Source: Monomorium pharaonis
Lineage: Eukaryota > Arthropoda > Insecta > Hymenoptera > Formicidae
Assembly (NCBI RefSeq): GCF_013373865.1
Contig: NC_050469.1
Coordinates: 21,072,046 to 21,136,045 of the forward strand
Direction: 5' to 3'
DNA length: 64,000 nt
In this document: piece by piece, positions 12,834 to 23,699 of the stretch
Layout of the letters: each line of letters begins with the position of its first letter
Position numbering within the stretch: position 1 is the first letter of the stretch
Program-made: the position numbers and the translations under genes
The notes under the pieces: generated by a model
The model's input: the letters and a program-made list of their open reading frames with translations, nothing else
Databases searched by the model: none
What the model was told of the DNA's origin: nothing

Positions 12834-15800
12834 TGGCGTCTGACGCGATAGCGCGAGAGCGCGCACCGAAGGCTGAAAAATGCAAATCTATATACGGGGA
12901 GGTGAAAAAAAAAAAAAAGGACGACGCGCGAGTACAAGAGTACGAATATATAATGTAATATACACACGAATGTATATTTATGCCGGTGTACTTTGTAAAC
13001 TGCGTAAACGAGCCACAGCCGACGTTCCTATTGTCCTGCGACCACCGCACGGCGCTTTCGTGCATGATACACAGCGCTGGGCAAAATCACTGTTATTAGC
13101 GCGAACTCGCGAGCATTTCAGGGACCGCATTCCTGCGGCATGCGATATGACATATTCCCGATTTAACAGCCCGCGCGACCCGACGAGTTTCTACTTCTTC
13201 GGGTGAAATCTCTATGCAATACCACGCACGATTTGGCACGGGACTCCGCGATCGGATTTGCATGGGCTACGGGTAGCCCCCAGCGACGGGCGCGCACATG
13301 ATTATGGGTCAATATTTTGGCAACACACAAATTACACGTAATTTCGAGGAATTAGCAACACTAATGCTACAACCCCACGGATAATTGAGCTTAGCAACAC
13401 ATGTGATACTAATTCACATTATATTTGTTTAAATATTCATTAAGTAATAATACTTTTGTGACAATTATTGTGACTTTCGGGCCGGTTAAAGCAATTACGT
13501 TCAATTATCTTTCGTTCTTATAAATAAAATATGAAGCTTCGTTTCGTTTGTCGATTATACTTGACAATCAGATCGGCGCATTCGAAGGCAACGTTGGTTA
13601 CGCTAAGAATATTCTGCGACGAACACTTCGATCGAAAGAGGAGGACGTTTTTCCCCACGTAACAATAATACAATAATTTATTTGATTCTTCCCAACGCAA
13701 TAGCCTTGTAGATTAAAGAAAAACACAACCTGCTGATGTGTGTTCAGCAAAAGAAGTGAGAAAAGAAGCGCTAGGAAAATCAAGGTAGCCGGGATGATTG
13801 ACTCATTATTTACATTATTATTATTATCACTGGCAATCATTTAAAATACAAGCCGTACGTGACGCGATATGAATACGCGTTTGCATTTAAATACGGACCG
13901 GGGAAAAGGTCGAAGGGGAACGAGGTTCTTGACTCTCTTTCTCTCTCTCGCCGGGGCTCATTTTTTCTAGAGTAAAATGCATAGCCACGAGTTATGATTT
14001 GCATCAAGCACGGTCACGGTCAAGAGAGTTTCACTATACCACGGGCTGGCAGGCCGCGCCTGTAAAAGCATCTTATTAACGTAAAACCTCGAATGAAGAA
14101 ATTACTCGTGGCCCCGAGAGTAAAAAAAAAAAAAGCGGCGAGAGACCGCGTACATAATAGAGTATAAATGGCGGCACCTTGGTAGCGTGGCTTCGGGGTG
14201 AGACCTGTGAAACGCGTTGAGCAATAGGAGCGAGGGTAACGCCGAGAGTTCGAGAGAACTTCTGACGTCGCGAAGCGACGAGAGCGATACGGTTTGCCGA
14301 CGCAATTAGTACAAGGGAGCGATTTTAATAAACCGTGCAAGCCGTAACGCACTGAGCTGAGGGGGATTCGATAACAGCGAAATTTCATATCGACACGTCG
14401 CCGGTTAGTTGCGCGCTTCTGCTTACGCGACGTTCGACGACCTCTTCCTTCAACCACCGATGAGGCTCGCGATTGGCTGGAGGAAAGCAAGAAGCGATGT
14501 ATCTCGCGCGTGACGACGGTCCGTATCGCCCGCATTTCGCGCGATAAACGTAATCTAACGTAAGAAATTCCGTTTAATAAGATAAGTGTCGTGCGTATCC
14601 GTCTGCTTCTGCCTGGACTTTATTGAAGATAAACTTTTTTTTTTACACAACGATACAGCGAGTTAGAATCTCCTTCGACTATGCTTTCGTGCGATTATTT
14701 CCGCAAATTCTGGTCCCTCCTATCATTAATAGAGATATTATATTTTATTTCCATTTTTCCTTTTTTTTTTGTAATGCAAATTTTCATTGCTTTAACACTG
14801 AAACGTTATTTAAGTGCGCGTACTCTCTAAATCGCGTAGAGTGAAAAATCACTCGAAAATTGTTCAAACTCAATTTGCACTCTGTTAGAATGACGTTTCA
14901 CGAGATTTAGAGAGTAATTCAAGCGCCCGAGAGTGTATGTTGCATTCAATCGAAGAAATATCTCGCTTCTGGTGGCGCCTTGCTAACAGCATGCAACGCA
15001 CGTCCCGAGTACGCATGTTTTACGTCCGAATAATCTAAGAAGATAATAATTTTTTCATCAAATCGGCGGAATATATTTTGACGTTATGTCGAGCTCGTTA
15101 TTTGCACGTTTTACATAAATTTAGTATTCTTATTTATGATTCATAGATCTAATAAGCAAACTTTTAATGTATGCGAAATAATATTTGATCAGATTAATAA
15201 TAAATAGAATAAATAGGTTAAATAAGAAATACAATTTTATACGTATAGAAGCAGACAAACACTTTACAACCTCGATAAAAATACTTGCGTACACTTTATT
15301 TAATTCTGGAGTTGTTACTTTTTAACGATTTATTTGATTTCTAAACTAGTGAGACGAGATCGTTATATACTTTCGGTTGATTAAAACCAAAGCATTAAAA
15401 AAAAAAGACGAAAAGGATATCGCGCACAAATCCCGACTTGGCGTCGAGCTGAAAATCTCTTTCCGTATATTTGACGCGCGAGGTGTGTACTCTTCTCCAC
15501 GAGATAACCGACGAGATAGCCGGCGTTTCCTGCGAGTAACCGAGAAGAGGCGGAACAGTCAAACGTTGGAGGAACGGAGATACATAACAGGGCCCGATAA
15601 AGGAAACAGGGAGGAAGAAAAAAAGAGAGAAACGCACGCGTGAACAGATAAAAACGCGGGAAAGGGGGCGGTTGAAGGGTAGTGGTGGCCAACAACGAGA
15701 CGATTCAGCCGAGGCTCTTTTACCACGTCCTTCCACGTCTCCCTCGGCTCTTCTTTTTTTTCCTTCTTTCGGCGAACAAATATCGCGCCGTATCTACACC

Positions 15801-16694
15801 CGCACCAATATGGCGACAAGTTATGCGCACGAGAGCACGTGCCGATACACCGGTGTTACGTTGCACTTCGCTCGGTTACGCCGGTACTCTCTATTTGGAG
15901 AAATGCAATGCTGTAAATAAAATTTTCGTTCAATTTTCTCTCCTATTTATTTTTAACCATTTTCCGTGAAAAATAGCTATAATAAAATATTGCCATTCAA
16001 GCTGAAATAACAATAACAGCAATTGTTCGTCCTAAAGGTATTTCCCTAAAATAATAAGAATGTTATTTAAAAATGTGAAAAGAATGTTACAACAATATGT
16101 ACATGTGTAAATGAGAAAGAAAGAAGAAAAAGGAAAAAAGACACAGAGAGTACGAGAACGAATAATACTGAAAGTAAGTGGACAAATATCGCCTCAATCC
16201 CGTTACGCATCTGCCCAGCACCTTTTGTTGCGCGTAACACGCGCGCTCAAACGATTTGAAAAGTGAAAGAAGGCTCTGCGTGGCGTTAACTCTCGCGTCG
16301 AAACGATCGGTTTCTCGGTTGAACTGATATTTACGGTTCCCGGTGGTGTCGACGCTAAAATGCATTACGCCGCATGTGGCGCGGTGCGTGAGTGCAAACC
16401 ATAACCCATCCGCGTGCGATGCGGTACGTGAGAGAAGTAATTGAAGGGTGTCAGGGTACGCGTACACGGGTCAGCCAGTGTTAACGATTTCAACGCCTAA
16501 TATTACAGGCCATTCCTCTCTTTCTCTCTTTCCCTCTGCTTCCTCGAGACACGGAAATTGCGGATTCGGATTTGGCCTTGACACATTAACGCGCCCCGTC
16601 GCAACCCCATACTTCGGAAATCAATTTCTCCTCGTTCCTGACTTTCCTTCTCGGTTTGCATACTTCGATAAAGATCTTCTCAAAAAGATGCACG

Positions 16695-17009
16695 TTAAGG
16701 GGATGCTGGTCTGCCTCTCAAACTTGATCGAGGTCGATAATGTAGAGTCATTCGTGCACGTCATTAATGGGATTTCATATATATTTCTTTTATAGATTTG
16801 GAAATTCTTTTCCAGAATTAAAGTACGCATCTGTGAATTGAATTTTATATCGAGAACGAAAACAAATTGTAATTACCCACCCTTTGTTATTGTTTATACT
16901 TTAATTCTGGAGAAAGATTTACAATTCTATGAAATCAGTTTAGAGCAAAGCGTATCCGAAAATAATTAGCGTTCAATTAATAAAACAGACGACTCCAGCA
17001 TCCCCTTAA
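16695..17009. mobile_element. TTAA-flanked MITE
   Basis: TTAA at 16695-16698 is followed by GGGGATGCTGG, and the inverted CCAGCATCCCC is followed by TTAA at 17006-17009. A second inner inverted pair, TCCAGAATTAAAGTA near 16813 and its complement near 16900, plus scattered similarity between arms, shows that the whole 307-bp body is a decayed foldback. TTAA duplications point to a piggyBac-type mobilising transposase. No coding capacity. Confidence 0.7.
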
Positions 17010-19960
17010 AGATCTTTTTAGCAAAAACAGCTTTATCTGTGAATTGTGAAATAATATCTCAAATTAAATTGATAATCAATTTAATAATGATTCTGTGGTT
17101 ATTTCTAGCTTTAACATGCAGTTTATAAAACTAAATATTTAATAATAGATAAAAAAAATACTATTAAGCATTAAGTTTTGAAATACGGCACTTTTCAGTT
17201 CTTGTTTTATTCGCGTATCGATCCAATATTCGACTTATAACTTTTACTGGTAAATATACCGAAAAGAATTGTAAAGTTTACACTTTCAATGTTTCTTTCT
17301 CCATCATACACATAAGAAAATAGATAGAAGGACAAAATAACGTGATAAAAGGTGGATAAGATGTCGTGCCGGTCGAACGATCCTCGGCGTCGTTTCACTC
17401 CGATGATTTTCATCGACACATTTTTTTTTTCTCATTCGGCATCTTTTACACGGCAATACATCTCGATACGTCTGAACGATTCCAAGAGCGATCTCGGGAT
17501 CCGAGATGTACGTGGGGTAAATTCCGGACCTCCAATGGACGATGATTTTACGGTCGAAGGACGGTACGATACCCGTCGCGCTTGTGACTCGGCCTTTCCC
17601 GGAGATAACAAAGGATAAGGAAAAAAAAGAAACGTCGAATCCCGATCGGCGGAAGCCACTCGTTGTTAAACATTGATTTTCTGTGATCCTGCCGCCGCAC
17701 CTCGAATAAATCTTCAACCGAAAGATCGCTTGTCTCTTCGCCCGACATTTCTTTCTTTTTTTTTTCGAGGACTTAACACGAGAGGCTGTAATAATATACA
17801 GTCATGTTCTCCCCCGCGGAAGTATGGAAGTCGCACAATCTTTCAATCGGCCGTTGAACAAACCGTTTGTCCCGCGCGCGACCGTAAATGAAATACAACG
17901 TCGCCGTAAATACGCGCATAAATATAAAACGCCTCATGTCCCGCGCGCATACGACAAACGTTTGGCACGCGAGAGCGCATGGGTAACGCACGAAATTTCC
18001 ATATTATCGTATCCCGCGGGACACAGCCGATGCGTTCCGATCGAGGGCGTAATGCCGGGCGGAATTGCTATTATCCGGAATACGCCGGAGTCCCTTTTTT
18101 ATTCCCCGGCGAGGTCGTGTTCATAACTCGTGCAAGCGCTTAAGTAGCGCTCGAGCGGCACGGTCACCTGCCTTTCATGCTGGAGTGACTTGTAAATCAC
18201 TCCACCGAAACTGGGGTACGTGCCGCCACGGGAGACAAAGGGGGACCAGTCGAGCCGACGGGGGGGAAAAAGGGCCCCGGTCTTAATCGAGGCAAAACAA
18301 CCGCGTTCGCGCCGGAACGAGATGGTACTCTTTCGCGCGTTTCCACCGATCTCGCGCGCTCGGTCCAGCTCTCCAACTTCTTTTTCTTGTTGCATACGTT
18401 AAGAGATCGGCTCTTCGGTTTTAATGCCTGCGCGAAGCGAAAGCGCTGCGCTGCCCTTATGTAGCATTACTCTTGTATACACGTACGCTACGTGCAAGAT
18501 TAAATTTGAGAGTCTGATAATTTAATATAAAAGCACGTATGATAATAAAACAATAATGTTAAACTTATTGTTATCAATAAATGGTATTAGAATCATAAAC
18601 GAGTCGTTTCGTATAAAATTATCTATAATTGATAAGGTTATTTTTCAAGAAAATATTACTTTCTCAGATATTCAAGTTTTCAAGACATCGAGACAGTTCG
18701 TGAAAAATTATCACGGGGAAGGGGAGGGGAGGCAATAAAGAACGAACGGAAAGATTGGATCTAACGGGAAGGAAGCGCACAAAAGTCAATTTCCTTTTTT
18801 TTTTTTAGAAAGAGACGTGCGCAATACGAGTACATATCGAAAGTTAAATGAGATTTTTAGGTCACACTCGCGCGCGGCTCGCGCGACGTCGCAATTTGAG
18901 GCGCCGAACCGGCCGCGGCTGGACGGCGTTGTTTTTCAGGGCGCAACCGGGGCAAAATAAGACGGTTAACGCAATATAAGGCGCAATGCCGGCCGAGTCA
19001 CGTCCGCAATGGGGCACGTGCAGCACGCGTGCTTCGGCTTCGCGCACCGACAAAAGAATCCCGAGGGAATAACGTACACCGGCTCTCTACGCGATCGGAG
19101 CACACCGATGGTGTATATTGCAAAAATATACGTTTGTTTGGGAACTCACAATAATTCGAATATACAGGATGTTTCGGTCGCAGTATTTCGTGAGAATATT
19201 TCTTCTTGAAATTAAAATCATTTTCTCCTTAAGGGTGTATGTGTCACATTTTAAAATATTTACAACAAACCTTACATATTGTTCATTTTTATGTAAGTGT
19301 TTAAATATCTCTATAGAATTTGAACATAATTCCTTTATTAGTTTTGAAGTTATTTAATTTTTTATTTATTCTTATGTAAAATTACGTTTTGTAATACTTA
19401 TTTGGAGATTTGATAAGAAAGAATCGCATTACAAATTACGTCGAATTTTGCACAAATACTAATAAAACTTTAATAAGTATTCGTGCAAAAATTTATTTAA
19501 AAGTTATTTAATTAGTACTGTAAAATAAAATTATTTTTGCTGCATGAGCTATTATAAATCAAACTTTTTATTGTTTTTGTCTTTACAGCACTTAAGAGTT
19601 AAAATTTAGATCAAAATTCGCGATTAAAAAATTTTTGTCATTGTTTCGGAAAAAAAATGTAAAAAGCAGTTTTCAAATTTCAATGTTTAGCTACTATTGT
19701 AAAGTTAAAATCTCCTTAAAAGAAACGGTGTCAAAATAATATCAGGTGAATAGTTTTTGAATTAGCAAAAAGAAAAACTTTTTTTATATTTTTTAATGTA
19801 AATAAGTAATATAATATTATTTTTTAATTAATATTAGATTTCATGTTATCAGTTCTGATCTGAAACGTAATTATTAAGATAATTGCTTTTAAGTACAAGG
19901 AGTCTGTAAAAGTGCACCATTTAAAATAAAATTGATTGTGAAAACTAATTACTTTTGTTT
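17010..19960. other. non-coding; probable repeat relic at 19160-19960
   Basis: 17340-19110 is CpG-rich with no recognisable product. From 19163 (ACAGGATGTTTCGGTCG, an edge-like motif) to 19960 the sequence is AT-rich, holds the 19446-19490 hairpin and may be an old transposon relic. No coding region supported. Confidence 0.5.
19446..19490. repeat. 19-bp inverted repeat with 7-nt loop
   Basis: Arms TTTTGCACAAATACTAATA (19446-19464) and 19472-19490 pair at 17 of 19 positions. It lies in an AT-rich, probably repeat-derived stretch about 470 bp before the left end of the satellite-bearing element. Confidence 0.7.
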
Positions 19961-20035
19961 CCTTTCTAAAAAAGAGCATGGCATCGATACTCGCATCTCT
20001 CGAAGTATTGTTGTCGCTTTTCTGCAATGCCGATT
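19961..20035 (+). repeat. left terminal inverted repeat (75 bp)
   Basis: The reverse complement matches 27037-27111 at 71 of 75 positions with no gaps. The outer edge begins CCTTTCTAAAAAAG. Directly inside, to about 20106, lies a stretch with TTTGACAGCTGTCAAA whose counterpart appears in the outermost right copy (27246-27413), so the full end of this family is probably about 145 bp. Confidence 0.9.
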
Positions 20036-20130
20036 GGTTCTCTCGTTGCGCTTACTTCGTATTGCGAAAATAATCATTGCGATTGAATTTTGACAGCTGT
20101 CAAATTTGTATAAATGGTTATCTATACCGG

Positions 20131-20510
20131 AAAAGACGGGAAGAGACCGAGAGAGACAAAGAGAGACCGGGAGAGACGGGGAGAGACGGGGAGAGACCGG
20201 GAGAGACGGGGAGAGACCGGGAGAGACGGGCAGAGACGGAGAGAGACCAGGTGACACGGGAAGAGACTGGGAGAGACGGGGATAGACCGGGAAAGACGAG
20301 GAGAGACAGGGAGAGACCGGGAAAGACGGGGAGAGACGGGGAGAAACCAGGAGAGACGGGGAGAGACCGTGAGAGACGGGCAGATACGGAGAGAGACCGG
20401 GAGAGACCGGGAGAGACCGGGAGAGACGGAGAGAGACCGGGAGAGACGGGGAGAGACCGCGAGAGACGAGGAGAGACGGGGAGAAACGGGGAAAAACCGG
20501 GAGAGACGGA
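20131..20510. repeat. 10-bp GA-rich minisatellite, 38 units without indels
   Basis: Consecutive 10-mers of the types GAGAGACGGG and GAGAGACCGG run for 38 units with substitutions but no insertion or deletion, then decay into a plain GA tract to about 20540. Because 10 is not a multiple of 3 and the units lack stops, long frames are open on both strands, giving Arg/Glu/Gly-rich or Ser/Leu/Pro-rich 10-residue repeats. I regard these as by-products, not genes. G-runs of 3-4 separated by 6-7 nt satisfy a G-quadruplex pattern on the + strand, and GAGAG is the GAGA-factor core. Confidence 0.95.
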
Positions 20511-20583
20511 AAAAGAGAGAGAGAGAGAAAGAGAGGGAGGGAGAGGGGAGAAGTGCGTGCATCCGTGCGTGTGTACACAGTGG

Positions 20584-20995
20584 AGTATTTTACTCAAACG
20601 AAAGATTTTCGAAAGTTAGTTTTCTCTATTGATTATTTTTTATTTGGTTATTTTTTAAATTTATTAATTTCTATATGTGCACGCGTACGTGTGCATGCAT
20701 ATGTCACAATATTATTTTATAACTAGCAATAATAGTTAATTAATTAATGTATATAAAGTAAAACAAAAAATGTTGATCTTATTTTATATAGAAAGATACA
20801 TGTAATATCAAAGTATTTAATAATTTATTAACAATTGTAACTTTTTTTTGCACATTGTGAAGTATCTTACTCGAACAAAAGATTTTCGAAAGTTAGTTTT
20901 CTGTATTGATTTTTGCAAAAGATGTTGATCTCATTTTATATGGAAAGGTACACATATAATGTCAAAATATTTGATAATTTATTAACAATTGTAAT
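20584..20995 (+). repeat. AT-rich direct duplication, first copy interrupted
   Basis: The segment 20861-20911 repeats 20584-20634 with about five differences, both containing GATTTTCGAAAGTTAGTTTT. The segment 20923-20995 repeats 20771-20841. In the second copy the two parts are 11 bp apart; in the first they are separated by about 135 bp, including a GCACGCGTACGTGTGC near-palindrome. This suggests a tandem duplication followed by insertion into the first copy, or deletion from the second. Confidence 0.8.
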
Positions 20996-21220
20996 TTTGT
21001 TTTTCAAACTATGTCGTCAATCTCTAATGCTAATTAAAGAAAAAAAAACAAGAAGAAGAAGAAGAGTCAGAGCTGACAACATTTCGTTACACTTCAGTGT
21101 CAATATCATATTACTTTAAAGAAGATTTATGTATGTTGTATTTCTTTTTTCCTTTTTTTATGTGTATAATATTTTTAAAGAAGAAAGAAAATTAGATAAT
21201 AAATTAATGTATGTAAGTAT

Positions 21221-21224
<4 letters not shown>

Positions 21225-21279
<55 letters not shown>
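21225..21279. repeat. (CT)n microsatellite inside the satellite-bearing element
   Basis: About 55 bp of pure CT between the duplicated AT-rich segment and the satellite array. Confidence 0.97.
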
Positions 21280-21285
<6 letters not shown>

Positions 21286-22116
21286 TTCCTTTTTTTTGTA
21301 TACTAGACCACAACATTGCGCGCGCTTCGCGCGCGCCACTTAGCATTTTTATATTGAACATTGCACTTTTTTGTCTTCTGTAATATTACTCTCACACACT
21401 TTATCATATTTAATGCCCTTCTCTATCTCACGCTCTTTCTCCCACTCTCTAAATTATTAATTATAATATTAATGATATTAATTATATTATTTTCATATTG
21501 TTCAATATTACTCTTACACTTTACTTTCTTATTTAATCCTCTTCTTTATCTCTCACGCTCTCCCACTCTCCTCCTTCCACCCCTCTCTCACTCACTAAAC
21601 ACAAATTAGTGATTATATTATATTTTCATGTTTCTTAATATCACTCTTACATACTTTATCTCCATACTTAATCCCCTTTAAATAAATTAAAAATTATAAT
21701 ATATTATATATAATGTTACCTGTTAATTTTCAATCAATTTTCAAAACTTTCACTTTCTGGCGAACTCTTTAGAAAATTATTGTACGCGTCCGGAACTATA
21801 GGAAAACTGTGTTAAAATAAATAGAATTCTCGATATTCGATTAGCATTTCCCGTCAACCCTCAAAATTCAAGTTTTCCGGAAAATATAATTGTTTAAAAA
21901 ATGTTTTAATTAATTATATCACCTGAATTCTATAGCAAATTATTGTACGCGTCCGGAACTATGTGAGAATTACGTTAAAATAAATAGATCAGTCGATATT
22001 TGATTAGCATTTCAGGTCTAGCTTTAAAAATTCAAGTTTTCCGGGCAAAATAATTGTTTAAAAAATGTTTTAATTAATTATATCACCTGAACTTTATAGA
22101 AACATATTGTAAGTGT

Positions 22117-23427
22117 CCCGAACTATATGAGAATTACGTTAAAATAAATAGATCTGTCGATATTCGATTAGCACTTGTCGTGTAGCCTCAAAAATTCAAG
22201 TTTTTCGGGCAAAATAATTGTTTAAAAAATGTTCTAATTAATTATATGACCGGAACTTTACAGAAACATATTGTACGCGTCCCGAACTATATGAGAATTA
22301 CGTTCAAATAAATAGATCTGTCGATATTCAAATAACACTTGACGTGTAGCCTTAGAAATTCAAGTTTTTCGGGCAAAATAATTGTTTAAAAAATGTTTTA
22401 ATTAATTATATCACCTGAACTTTATAGAAACATATTGTACGCGTCCCGAACTATATGAGAATTACGTTAAAATACATAGATCTGTCGATATTCGATTAGC
22501 ACTTATCGTGTAGCCTCAAAAATTCAAGTTTTTTGGGCAAAATAATTGTTTAAAAAATGTTTTAATTAATTATATCACCTGAACTTTATAGAAACATATT
22601 GTAAGCGTCCCGAACTATATGAGAATTACGTTAAAATAAATAGATCTGTCGATATTCGATTAGCACTTGTCGTGTAGCCTCAAAAATTCAAGTTTTTCGG
22701 GCAAAATAATTGTTTAAAAAATGTTCTAATTAATTATATCACCGGAACTTTACAGAAACATATTGTACGCGTCCCGAACTATATGAGAATTACGTTCAAA
22801 TAAATAGATCTGTCGATATTCAAATAGCACTTGACGTGTAGCCTTAGAAATTCAAGTTTTTCGGGCAAAATAATTGTTTAAAAAATGTTTTAATTAATTA
22901 TATCACCTGAACTTTATAGAAACATATTGTAAGCGTCCCGAACTATATGAGAATTACGTTAAAATAAATAGATCTGTCGATATTCGATTAGCACTTGTCG
23001 TGTAGCCTCAAAAATTCAAGTTTTTCGGGCAAAATAATTGTTTAAAAAATGTTCTAATTAATTATATGACCGGAACTTTACAGAAACATATTGTACGCGT
23101 CCCGAACTATATGAGAATTACGTTCAAATAAATAGATCTGTCGATATTCAAATAACACTTGACGTGTAGCCTTAGAAATTCAAGTTTTTCGGGCAAAATA
23201 ATTGTTTAAAAAATGTTTTAATTAATTATATCACCTGAACTTTATAGAAACATATTGTACGCGTCCCGAACTATATGAGAATTACGTTAAAATACATAGA
23301 TCTGTCGATATTCGATTAGCACTTATCGTGTAGCCTCAAAAATTCAAGTTTTTTGGGCAAAATAATTGTTTAAAAAATGTTTTAATTAATTATATCACCT
23401 GAACTTTATAGAAACATATTGTAGCGT
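22117..23427. repeat. higher-order repeat of five satellite monomers (820 bp)
   Basis: Monomers 3-5 (from 22117) and 8-10 (from 22937) share the same private variants in the same order: TATGACCGG, CAAATAACACTTGAC, AAAATACATAG and TTTTTTGGGC, with a shift of exactly 820 bp (5 x 164). This indicates a recent block duplication rather than monomer-by-monomer amplification. Confidence 0.85.
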
Positions 23428-23699
23428 CCCGAACTATATGAGAATTACGTTAAAATAATTAGATCTGTCAATATTCGATTAGCACTTGTCGTGTAGCCTT
23501 AGAAATTCAAGTTTTTCAAGCATAATAATTGTTTAAAAAATGTTCTAATTAATTATATCACCGGAACTTTATAAAAACATATTGTACGCGTCCCGAACTA
23601 TATGAGAATTACGTTAAAATAAATAGATCTGTCGATATTCAAATAGCACTTGACGTGTAGCCTTAGAAATTCAAGTTTTTCGGGCAAAATAATTGTTTA

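Larger units (their letters stand above)
2871..16694. other. non-coding intergenic DNA with GC-rich islands
   Basis: Outside the listed repeats I see only AT-rich spacer (for example 3420-3660, 4100-4330, 9060-9500, 11000-11260) alternating with CpG-rich stretches (7100-7400, 10020-10460, 11280-12120, 14000-14560, 15420-15870). There are homopolymers of 13 C at 7297-7309 and 13 G at 11830-11842. At 3429 GGGTGATTCAAAA resembles a transposon edge, but no partner was found. No gene supported. Confidence 0.6.

Noticed and set aside
20077..20619. Long open frames on both strands (up to 209 residues) with 10-residue repeats
   Set aside because: They are produced by a stop-free 10-bp tandem repeat read in different frames. 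Composition is purely repeat-driven and there is no start context or domain.
20640..20700. Near-palindrome around GCACGCGTACGTGTGC
   Set aside because: Short, imperfect and of the alternating purine-pyrimidine type common in this DNA.
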